Shown: positions 52,735 through 59,535 of the stretch, one piece after another | How positions within the stretch are numbered: position 1 is the first letter of the stretch | Layout: every line of letters begins with the position of its first letter | Program-made: the position numbers and the translations under genes | Notes under the pieces: generated by a model | Seen by the model: the letters and a program-made list of their open reading frames with translations, nothing else | Database searches by the model: none | Told to the model about the DNA's origin: nothing | Assembly (NCBI GenBank): GCA_938009235.1 | Contig: CALLIK010000011.1 | Location: 1-59,535, forward strand | Length of the DNA: 59,535 nt | Reading direction: 5' to 3' | DNA from: an uncultured Caulobacterales bacterium | GTDB lineage: Bacteria; Pseudomonadota; Alphaproteobacteria; Caulobacterales; Maricaulaceae

Positions 52735-53294
52735 GCAGAGAACCCACCTTCATCCAAAAACGTCTGTTCATCGGGTGTCATGGTTCTCCGCAAAACCACG
52801 TTTCGGTGAGGAAACCGCCCAAATTGAGAAATAATATCTCGGTGAATTTCAGCAAATTTAAGTGTGTTATCTTCAACCAGACGTGCATCGCAGAGCGTCA
52901 CACAGGCCTCCTGATCCGCTAGATTTTCGCTGTGCATATATGGCATGTAAACAAAAGGGCGCTGGGCTTGAGACAGATGCAAATCCAACTTTCGCGCCAC
53001 CAATCGTTTGGCCGCCGCGACCGCCTTATCATCCCATGCAAAGGCCGCAGGCGTCTCGCGATACATATTTCGCGGAAATTGGTCGAGCGTGATAATGAGC
53101 GCAAGGTGAGCCTTTGCACCTTGGCTTTCCCAAGGGTGAGGTATATCAGCATTTTCTTGCGCAGCCGCCAATGACATGGCCGTTGTCTCAAACACCTGCC
53201 TAACATGGGCATCAAAGGCATCCGTCGAAGAGAACCAGTATTTCTTAGCTTTATCAGAAAACCAAAACTGGAGAACATCGTCTGGTGTTTTCAT
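52731..53294 (-). CDS. DUF924 family protein
   Basis: A 187-aa helical DUF924 protein. The frame runs back to 53525, but the family N-terminus MKTPDDVLQFWFSDKAKKYW begins at 53294, right after the synthetase stop (TAATATG), so that start is used. Further conserved stretches are LIITLDQFPRNMYR and YMPYMHSENLADQE. Function of the family is unknown; a TPR-like fold has been suggested. Confidence 0.9.
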   Translation of the reverse strand: MKTPDDVLQFWFSDKAKKYWFSSTDAFDAHVRQVFETTAMSLAAAQENADIPHPWESQGAKAHLALIITLDQFPRNMYRETPAAFAWDDKAVAAAKRLVARKLDLHLSQAQRPFVYMPYMHSENLADQEACVTLCDARLVEDNTLKFAEIHRDIISQFGRFPHRNVVLRRTMTPDEQTFLDEGGFSA

Positions 53295-53295
53295 A

Positions 53296-55083
53296 TTAAA
53301 GACGAACGGTTCCAGCCAGAATTGCGGCGTAAACTTTGGCATCAATTGACGAATACTCACCTGTAGTTGGGTCAGCATAGAAAATCGGTTCCGAAATTTT
53401 AGCTGGATCGAAGCCCGCTTTGACAAGATTGGTTTTCTTGAACTTAAACGTGCTCGTCGTATCAGAGTCTTTGGATAGTCGAATGAAAACAGGGCGGGCA
53501 TAATGTGGGAGCTCTCGGTCCACATGTGCCTTCAGATCAACCAAATCAGGCTCGCCTTCAATGACAATCGAAGCCATACCTGCTCGGCCGTCATATCCAG
53601 AAACCGCGACACCGTAGACATTGGCCTGCGTGACGCCAGGAAAAACAGATAAGACACCAGCAACTTCATTCGTGGCGACATTTTCAGCTTTCCAACGGAA
53701 AGTATCACCGACACGATCCATGAAGAAATAATAGCCATCGGCATCTCGCTTCATCAAATCACCAGTTCGGAACCAAGCATCACCTTTTTTAAACACATCT
53801 CTAAGAATTTTCTTCTGAGTTGCTTCCTTGGTGCCGTAACCATCAAAGCGAAAACGTGCGTCATCCTCACGAATTTCACCGATCATTTCTCCCGGCTCAT
53901 CTAAGGCTTCACGGATGCAGAACCCATCCGCCCCGCGTGGATTTTCGTTCGTTTCAACATCATAGCGAATAATATCGATATTAAACTTCCATGACAGGTA
54001 AGACGGCACGCGTCCGACGGCACCAACTGGACCGTCGACATTTATCAAACTCACATTACCTTCCGTTGCGCCGTAGAATTCAATGACATGAGCAATGTCA
54101 AAACGATTGACGAAACTTTCCCAAACCTCTGGGCGAAGGCCGTTGCCCATGATCCACTTAATGTTATGCGCGCGTTCATTTTCTGTCGGCGGCTGAGAGA
54201 GTAAAAAACGACATAACTCACCCACATAAGTAAACATCGTTGCGCCATATTTTACCGCATCATCCCAGAACCTAGACGCCGAAAATTTAGGCACAACAAT
54301 CACAGCACCGCCACAGCTCAACATCGCGCCACAGCCAACCAAGCCACCTGTGGCGTGATACATAGGCAAGACCATCATCATTCGGTCAGAGGCTTTGGAT
54401 TTGGCACCCGCCCCTAATCCGCGCATATAATTTTGCGCGCGAACATGCGTGACTTTAGCAGCTTTGGGCAAGCCCGTCGTACCCGATGTAAACATCTTCA
54501 TTGCTTGGCCGCCCGCCGTTAAACCGTCCCGAACAGACTTCGCGGGACGGTCAGGTCGCATTTCTGAAATCGCATAATCGAAGCTGTCATAGCCTTCAAT
54601 GTCCCCGAATGCGGCCCACGCTTTTGGGTCTCCATCGACTTGGTCTTTGGCAGCGCTCCACTGTTCCGCCATTTCGACATCCACAATCACGTGCTTCACG
54701 TCTGAAATATTTATGCAATGCGCGAGGGCTTTGCCCGTCAGTTGATAGTTCAAAAGTGCGGGTACGACGGCTAATTTCGTGAGACCAAACCACAAGGCTA
54801 TATATTCCAAGCGATTACGCGCAAAAACCGCGACAGTGTCGCCTTGGGTCAGACCTAAACTCTTGGCCCAAGCGGCCACGCGATTGGCATATGTTTCCAT
54901 ATCATCATAGGTCCACTCACGGTCACCTTCGATAAAGGCGACGTTTGAGCCAAATGCGTCCACACGCATTTCCAACTCATCCGCAATCAAATGATTGGAC
55001 TCCGAGTCCACGGTTTTAACCGACCTCAGCATACGCAAAAGGCCGCCAACATATTTAATTTCTCGAGATACAGAAAAGCCCAT
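53296..55083 (-). CDS. Long-chain acyl-CoA synthetase (FATP/FadD6-like)
   Basis: A 595-aa ANL enzyme of the fatty acid transport protein group, which activates long-chain or very long-chain fatty acids to CoA esters. P-loop MKMFTSGTTGLPKAAKV near residue 210, then VIEFYGATEGNVSLIN, DAWFRTGDLMKRDADGYYFF, DRVGDTFRWKAENVATNEV; the C-terminal half includes ARPVFIRLS. It leads the overlapping operon ending in selO. Confidence 0.93.
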   Translation of the reverse strand: MGFSVSREIKYVGGLLRMLRSVKTVDSESNHLIADELEMRVDAFGSNVAFIEGDREWTYDDMETYANRVAAWAKSLGLTQGDTVAVFARNRLEYIALWFGLTKLAVVPALLNYQLTGKALAHCINISDVKHVIVDVEMAEQWSAAKDQVDGDPKAWAAFGDIEGYDSFDYAISEMRPDRPAKSVRDGLTAGGQAMKMFTSGTTGLPKAAKVTHVRAQNYMRGLGAGAKSKASDRMMMVLPMYHATGGLVGCGAMLSCGGAVIVVPKFSASRFWDDAVKYGATMFTYVGELCRFLLSQPPTENERAHNIKWIMGNGLRPEVWESFVNRFDIAHVIEFYGATEGNVSLINVDGPVGAVGRVPSYLSWKFNIDIIRYDVETNENPRGADGFCIREALDEPGEMIGEIREDDARFRFDGYGTKEATQKKILRDVFKKGDAWFRTGDLMKRDADGYYFFMDRVGDTFRWKAENVATNEVAGVLSVFPGVTQANVYGVAVSGYDGRAGMASIVIEGEPDLVDLKAHVDRELPHYARPVFIRLSKDSDTTSTFKFKKTNLVKAGFDPAKISEPIFYADPTTGEYSSIDAKVYAAILAGTVRL

Positions 55084-55142
55084 GAGGAACCCTAAAAGCT
55101 AATGACAATGTCGTTTCAGACATCACATTAACGGTCACCTGT

Positions 55143-55268
55143 CAAAAGAAAACCCTGTTTGCTCGGATGAAGCAAACAGGGTCAAAAGCAACTAACTTTA
55201 TCTTCCGGATCAAAGGGAGTAAGTTTTGATCCGTACGTGGGAACTTGGGATGCCTCCCTGGGTTCAAT
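55143..55268 (-). ncRNA. Candidate small RNA with three hairpins and intrinsic terminator
   Basis: On the minus strand three hairpins follow each other: 55265-55241 (GAAC/GTTC with inner GGGA/TCCC), 55232-55207 (GGATCAAA with TTTGATCC) and an 11-bp perfect terminator stem (55181-55171 with 55163-55153) followed by TTTTCTTTT. No protein frame lies here. A CTTGGC at about 55292 with TACATT 17 nt on could be the promoter. It sits between two minus-strand genes with a strong Shine-Dalgarno and separate starts. I do not recognise the RNA family. Confidence 0.6.
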
Positions 55269-55399
55269 GTATAGTTTGCAACTGACGTGCCAAGAAAACC
55301 AGTCTCTTTTTTGCCTATCAGGTTACATCTTGGACATGTCGACTACGTTGAGACACATAGCCGATATGGTCGCGCCCAGAATGTATCAAAACAAAACGT
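55269..55399. other. Intergenic stretch upstream of the small RNA
   Basis: Nothing coding is visible; it should contain the promoter of the small RNA and the 3-prime region of the secreted protein gene. Confidence 0.35.
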
Positions 55400-56998
55400 T
55401 TAGCGCGTTGGATACATACTAGATGCCTGCAAACATGTACCGTCCGCTTGTATTGTCGTTCCCGCAGGACAGGCTGCGCTCTCAATCACAGGTCTTGGCT
55501 GTTGATTATATTGCGGAACTGGCTGCGTTTGACCCGATACAGGCGCATAAGCTTGTGGTCGAATTTGACCCGACGCGGCCAGACGATAGCCTTCAATATA
55601 GTTCGGCGGCAGATAAATTGGCGTTTCCCCACCTTGGGAGTCAAACGCAATCACAGTTAGCCCATCAAAACGGGCCGCATCTAACCGCTCGCTCGGTATA
55701 AAGACCCGCAACTTATCTTCGCGTGCACAATCCACACTGCTAGAGGTTACAACTTGACGACTTCCATACGCATCACCTGGGAAGAAATTAAATAGACGGC
55801 GAGACTTCTGTTTTGCAGTACTACTTTTTTTACTAACATTACGCGTAGTTCGCTTCTGTGTCTTTTTCTTAGATGTCACTGTTTTAGACGTAGACCGTGT
55901 TTCTTTTCGGGCTTGAACTTTCGTTTTAGTGCTTTGAGTTCGATTAGTCTTGGTTTTCTTAGGCTGTGAATTTTTTGGCGACTGCACCACTACGCGAGAT
56001 TCACTGGTAGCTGGTGCGCGTTCAATACGTGATTCTGCATTTACGCCCCGCAGACGTCTAGTGCTGGTTGACGTGCGACCTGTAGCTGACTGCGCATTTC
56101 TGCGTGTACTTGTGCCTGTAGGCCGCGTCCCGCCATAGGACTCCACTCGCGACAAACGACGCTCAGTTTCTCGTTCGCTCAAAGACCTGTCTGTATTTCG
56201 CGGGGTCGCACCTCGCCCATTACGGCCGCCTCTATCGCGATCACTTCTGGTTTCACTATCGCTACGGCCATCTTGGCTATCGTTGACACCAAGGGCATTC
56301 AACACACGACTGGAGATTACCCCATGTGAACTGCTTGAACGCCGCGTATAACCGCGTCCAACTCTACGATTATTGTTGTACGCCACATATCCATATCCTG
56401 GACCATAATAATTACGACCGAACCCGAAGCCAAAGCTACTGTGTCCTACATAGTGGCGATTAGGACGGTAAAGCCCTGATATCAGACCAACATTATAATA
56501 ATTCGCATGATCATAGACCACGTTCTCGACCCGTGTTGAACATTCAAGAATACGGCTGTCTCGCAAAACTACAGGGGCAGCTTCACCATTTACAAAGCCA
56601 GCATACCCGTATCCACGTCCACCATAAGGATCATCAGACGGCGAGCTGTAATAAAAATCGACTTCCAACAGCGCGCCATTTCTGAGCGGTTGCCCATCAA
56701 TAGCCACCGCGCCATCAGCAGATCGCAGGCTTACGGCTCCCGCGAGACTTGGGTCATCTTCAAACGCGTCAAATGAGCCCGCGACGAGTTCTGTCTGGCC
56801 TGTGCGCGGATTGTAAGATTGCGTGACATCACGCGCAATTTGATCCGCTGAAATTGTCGGAAAGCTCGGCGCCGCTGCAACCATAGTTGGCGCACCAGCT
56901 TGATATCCAGCTTGCGCATAGGCAGATTGAGCGCCTACTGAAAACATAAAGGCTGCCGTTGTCATCAGCCAAAAACGGGGGGTACGTAAAGTTGTCAT
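55400..56998 (-). CDS. Secreted, highly basic, low-complexity protein
   Basis: A 532-aa protein with signal peptide (cleavage near AYAQ-AGYQ, residue 29). The first 200 residues form a Gly/Tyr-rich domain (GRGYGYAGFVNGEA, YGPGYGYVAYNNNR). Residues about 240-400 are Ser/Thr/Arg/Lys-rich and probably disordered. The end has a Cys-containing domain (SSSVDCAREDKLRVFIP and SAACPAGTTIQADGTC). A strong AGGAGG precedes the ATG. No family recognised; it may be an envelope or surface protein that binds acidic polymer. Confidence 0.75.
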   Translation of the reverse strand: MTTLRTPRFWLMTTAAFMFSVGAQSAYAQAGYQAGAPTMVAAAPSFPTISADQIARDVTQSYNPRTGQTELVAGSFDAFEDDPSLAGAVSLRSADGAVAIDGQPLRNGALLEVDFYYSSPSDDPYGGRGYGYAGFVNGEAAPVVLRDSRILECSTRVENVVYDHANYYNVGLISGLYRPNRHYVGHSSFGFGFGRNYYGPGYGYVAYNNNRRVGRGYTRRSSSSHGVISSRVLNALGVNDSQDGRSDSETRSDRDRGGRNGRGATPRNTDRSLSERETERRLSRVESYGGTRPTGTSTRRNAQSATGRTSTSTRRLRGVNAESRIERAPATSESRVVVQSPKNSQPKKTKTNRTQSTKTKVQARKETRSTSKTVTSKKKTQKRTTRNVSKKSSTAKQKSRRLFNFFPGDAYGSRQVVTSSSVDCAREDKLRVFIPSERLDAARFDGLTVIAFDSQGGETPIYLPPNYIEGYRLAASGQIRPQAYAPVSGQTQPVPQYNQQPRPVIESAACPAGTTIQADGTCLQASSMYPTR

Positions 56999-57072
56999 AT
57001 TATCCTCCTATACTACCTAAGCTGAGTAAATGCTGAGAGTCACGTTAACTCTGCATTCACAGTTAATTTGGC

Positions 57073-57798
57073 TCAGAACGCATCTTTCAGCGCGCGACGT
57101 CGGCCCAGCTCTGTTGCGCTGCCTGCTGTTATGAAGGGATTTGCCACCTTCTCCACGGCTACTGTTGTTGGAACAGTAGGCTGACCCGCATCGCGTTTCG
57201 CCGTCGCGTCTTCCACAGCATTCAATAAATCTGCGTTCTCTCCATCTACGGACAGTGCAAATCGCGCATTAGACAATGTGTATTCATGCGCGCAATAAAG
57301 CCGCGTGTGATCGGGCAAGGCCATGATCTTAGACAAGCTCTCCCACATTTGCTCTGGCGTACCCTCGAACAAACGACCGCAGCCCAATGCAAAAATCGTA
57401 TCGCCAACAAAGGCCAATTCCGCAGACGGAACATGATAGACAATGTGCTCATCCGTATGTCCTGGCGTATGGATCACGTCGATCTTCTGACCCGCGAAAG
57501 TAAAGCTCTCGCCGCCTGCAACTTGAATGTCTTGAACAGGCAGTTCGCCTGCCGCCCGATGAGGCCCGCGAACGACACAGTCATAACGGCGCTTGAGCGC
57601 AACATTCCCGCCCGTATGATCGGGATGCCAATGGGTGTTCCAAATCTCAGTTAACGTCCAACCACGCGCTTCACATTGTGCCGCAATTTCCTTCGCATCA
57701 GGCGTATCAATGGCGGCTGTCGCGCCGCTCTCTGGGTCATGCAAAAGAAACCCGTAATTATCGGACAGACACGGAAATAAGACGACTTCAAGCGTCAT
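57073..57798 (-). CDS. gloB: Hydroxyacylglutathione hydrolase (glyoxalase II)
   Basis: A 241-aa metallo-beta-lactamase fold enzyme cleaving S-lactoylglutathione to lactate and glutathione. THWHPDHTGGN holds the metal ligands, further ones are in TPGHTDEHIVY and FVGDTIFALGCGRLFEG, and YCAHEYTLSNARFA is diagnostic. ATG at 57798 with GGAGAG upstream is preferred to an in-frame TTG at 57813. Overlaps the upstream membrane gene by 11 nt. Confidence 0.96.
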   Translation of the reverse strand: MTLEVVLFPCLSDNYGFLLHDPESGATAAIDTPDAKEIAAQCEARGWTLTEIWNTHWHPDHTGGNVALKRRYDCVVRGPHRAAGELPVQDIQVAGGESFTFAGQKIDVIHTPGHTDEHIVYHVPSAELAFVGDTIFALGCGRLFEGTPEQMWESLSKIMALPDHTRLYCAHEYTLSNARFALSVDGENADLLNAVEDATAKRDAGQPTVPTTVAVEKVANPFITAGSATELGRRRALKDAF

Positions 57799-58201
57799 GG
57801 TTTGTCTCTCCAATTTTTGCAGCGACTCCCATGAGGACGACCAAGGCAGCTGGCCAAATCATCGTCAACATAAAGAACCCGACATGAGCATTCCCAAACG
57901 CTAGGTCTGTCTGTGCCATCCGTCCAGAATGCGCAAACATCATCCAAACTATCACGGTCAGCACCAAGCCCGCCCATAATGCCATCTGTACGCGGCGGCG
58001 TGGTCGCATGGCGCTATCGAGTAACAAGAAAGGCATCGCCGTATAAACCGCCATGCCGATCACTGCGCCGATACCACCGATCTTAACATCACTCATCGCG
58101 GCAACAATCCAACGATCGGCAAGAAAAGGTAACGCGAAAGCCAAGATAGCTGTAATCACCCCAATTTGGGTGACGGTGGGGCGGTTGATTTGATCTGTCA
58201 T
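57788..58201 (-). CDS. Four-helix membrane protein
   Basis: A 137-aa hydrophobic protein with four predicted helices (about 12-30, 38-58, 70-86, 102-125). No named family recognised with confidence; DUF5367-like is possible. ATG at 58201 is used; a TTG lies two codons before. It overlaps gloB by 11 nt and so is probably cotranscribed, though a functional link is unclear. Confidence 0.78.
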   Translation of the reverse strand: MTDQINRPTVTQIGVITAILAFALPFLADRWIVAAMSDVKIGGIGAVIGMAVYTAMPFLLLDSAMRPRRRVQMALWAGLVLTVIVWMMFAHSGRMAQTDLAFGNAHVGFFMLTMIWPAALVVLMGVAAKIGETNHDA

Positions 58202-58272
58202 GCCCAAGCCTTACTGCGCGGAAGGCAAGAGGACAAAACAATATTCGTCAAACCCGAAGGCCCACTAATGAA

Positions 58273-59142
58273 TTAAGCCAAAAGACCTTCATCAACGGCA
58301 TACCATTCGGATTCGCCATTAAACCACAAACCATCAATATTTGTGAGTGTATCTGTACCCCAAACAGGGTGATCAAATGTGAAAGACCCATTGTTGTTTT
58401 GCGTCACAGTATAGTCTGACAAGTCACCATCAAAGTTGACTTGATTATACCCGCCTCGGCCATTGTAGGTATCATTGCCTGTACCGCCATAGAAGGAATC
58501 GTCGGCACTATCACCTGTCATGCGGTCATTTCCAGGCGTCCCGTTGAGAACATTGTCATCATCAAGACGAAAGGTAGGTTGACCTTCAGAGGCACTAATG
58601 GCGTCTTCAACAGAGTACCACGCTTGCTCCCGCGTAAACCAAATACCGTCAATATCGGTCAATGTATCCGTTCCCCATGTCGCATGAGAGACAGTTACGC
58701 TGCCATTTGAATTTTGCGTGAAAGTATATTCGTTCAGGGCGCCATCATATTCGACTTGATTATAATTGCCGCCATTTCCGTTGATGATATCATTGCCGCG
58801 ATCACCATAAAAAACGTCATTTTGGTTCTGGCCCGTCAATCTGTTGTTGCCAGTATTACCTGTAACTGTTCCATTCGTGTCGATAAAGCCATCAACATCA
58901 TCCCCGCCCGCGAGGCGCATGGCGTCAGCCATAGAATACCAAGCCGCTTCGCCAGAGAACCAAAACCCTTCAATACTTGTGAGCGTATCTGTCCCAAGCG
59001 TTGGGTGAACAACAGTTACTGTTCCATTTGCGTTTTGTGCAAATGAATAGTCGGCCAATGCGCCCGTATAATCAACTTGATCATACTGAGCCGCAGTCCC
59101 TCTATGTTGTTGGTTTCCCGTTTGATTAACAAAAACTGCCAT
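58273..59142 (-). CDS. RTX-like repeat protein with three tandem modules
   Basis: A 289-aa acidic, Asn/Gly-rich protein without signal peptide. Three modules at about 20-75, 127-182 and 222-286 share the pattern YxQVxYxGxLxxY, QNxNGS, GTDTLTxIxGxWF and W-Y-(S/A). Between them are GNDxxxG-type calcium-binding nonapeptides (about 95-125 and 193-221) as in type I secreted proteins. Probably exported by a type I system encoded elsewhere. GAGGA precedes the ATG. The modules recall the SLH-less Ca-binding beta-roll proteins of Hyphomonadaceae, but no named function is certain. Confidence 0.85.
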   Translation of the reverse strand: MAVFVNQTGNQQHRGTAAQYDQVDYTGALADYSFAQNANGTVTVVHPTLGTDTLTSIEGFWFSGEAAWYSMADAMRLAGGDDVDGFIDTNGTVTGNTGNNRLTGQNQNDVFYGDRGNDIINGNGGNYNQVEYDGALNEYTFTQNSNGSVTVSHATWGTDTLTDIDGIWFTREQAWYSVEDAISASEGQPTFRLDDDNVLNGTPGNDRMTGDSADDSFYGGTGNDTYNGRGGYNQVNFDGDLSDYTVTQNNNGSFTFDHPVWGTDTLTNIDGLWFNGESEWYAVDEGLLA

Positions 59143-59272
59143 TCAATTATCCTCATAACTTAAGACAAGTCCCAATTAGGACGCTTGCTGACCAGTCTTG
59201 CAAAACTGAAGCCAATTAAGGGTCAGGAGGGTTTTGCGGGTAATGATAATGCAGATAAACGGCCAAACGGAA
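59143..59272. other. Intergenic between the RTX gene and element copy C
   Basis: No gene is seen; it should hold the RTX gene promoter on the minus strand. Confidence 0.35.
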
Positions 59273-59535
59273 GCGCTCACAGCCCATCTAGGGGTCTGCC
59301 GAAATGCGAAGTCTCTAGTAATTAGGACGGCCCGCGTGGTTGATACTCGCGACGGAGTACCGAATAGTAAGTTTTGTTTTACGCGGTATCATTGAACTGG
59401 GTTGTAAGTCCAATTCACCACGCGGCAGCGGTTTTTGACGAAGCGGCCCATCTGTCCCTACAGTTTGGCCATTAGACCTAGTTCGTGCAATTTTTGGAAA
59501 CAAAAAATGCACCTGTCGGCTCTCACTTCAAAAGG
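59273..59535 (+). ncRNA. Large structured RNA-like element, copy C (cut by the window end)
   Basis: The 5-prime two thirds of the same element as copies A and B. CGCTCACAGCC (59274-59284), CCGCGTGG (59332-59339) pairing with CCACGCGG (59418-59425), hairpin 59338-59361 around a CGCGACGG apex, and GTCGGCTCTCA (59515-59525) are present. A C-specific hairpin, TGCA/ATGCA with T/A-rich arms, is inserted at about 59485-59512. The rest lies beyond the window. It reads away from the RTX gene. Confidence 0.6.

Noticed and set aside
53295..53525. Long N-terminus of the DUF924 protein
   Set aside because: It lies within the 3-prime end of the acyl-CoA synthetase gene in another frame; the family start is at 53294.

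Overview
The window reads as one continuous piece of an alphaproteobacterial chromosome of medium GC content. Gene content and order suggest the Hyphomonadales/Maricaulales group: a SUV3-type helicase, S4 protein, 7Fe ferredoxin and CarD in that order; a PyrB with a PyrC-like partner; a PQQ dehydrogenase lipoprotein; and many acyl-CoA genes. That placement is inference; there is no rRNA here. I see no prophage, integrase, transposase or CRISPR array.

Layout. 1-5.4 kb: an NAD salvage pair (nadM-Nudix fusion, nadV), a small membrane protein, ruvX and a Pif1/RecD-like helicase. 5.5-7.7 kb: an accessory island with an AT-rich HEPN-like orphan gene, a VOC protein, two composite palindromic repeats and the first copy (A) of a large structured RNA-like element. 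7.7-10.3 kb: pyrB overlapping a dihydroorotase-like gene that has lost its catalytic residues, then a DUF962 protein. 10.4-14.5 kb: a hairpin transcript candidate, tRNA-Asn, a PQQ alcohol dehydrogenase lipoprotein, tesB and element copy B. 14.5-16.5 kb: an AT-rich acyltransferase and an Lrp-type regulator. 16.5-31.2 kb: a large lipid and ketone catabolic region. It has a minus-strand beta-oxidation operon (MaoC, two acyl-CoA dehydrogenases, SDR, thiolase), a plus-strand set (quinone oxidoreductase, Fe-alcohol dehydrogenase, thioesterase, HD protein, inactive-looking hydrolase) and a minus-strand set (acyl-CoA ligase, HSL esterase, Baeyer-Villiger-type monooxygenase, GST). 31.2-32.05 kb: a gene-poor stretch with an omega-RNA-like segment, a tiny ORF and a third composite palindrome. 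32-45.4 kb: housekeeping genes (cysS, folE, rpmB, SUV3 helicase, S4 protein, two tandem fdxA, carD, an S41 protease lipoprotein, an SNase-like protein, tRNA-Arg, fbp). 45.5-55.1 kb: DUF2157/GDYXXLXY membrane pair, cytochrome b561/YceI pair and a six-gene overlapping operon from an acyl-CoA synthetase to selO. 55.1-59.5 kb: a strong small-RNA candidate, a secreted basic protein, gloB with a membrane protein, an RTX-like repeat protein and element copy C, cut by the window end.

Most notable is element family A/B/C (7260-7665 minus, 13965-14412 plus, 59273-59535+ plus). It is about 400-450 nt, non-coding, with conserved blocks separated by hairpins whose arms differ between copies but keep pairing. 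This is the best candidate here for an undescribed system. Also of interest are the 12-13 nt-spaced composite palindromes, a 17-bp operator-like palindrome shared by the Lrp gene and the VOC region, the catalytically dead PyrC partner, and the segment resembling an IscB-type omega RNA. All functional names come from motif recognition by eye and memory of families; no database search was run.
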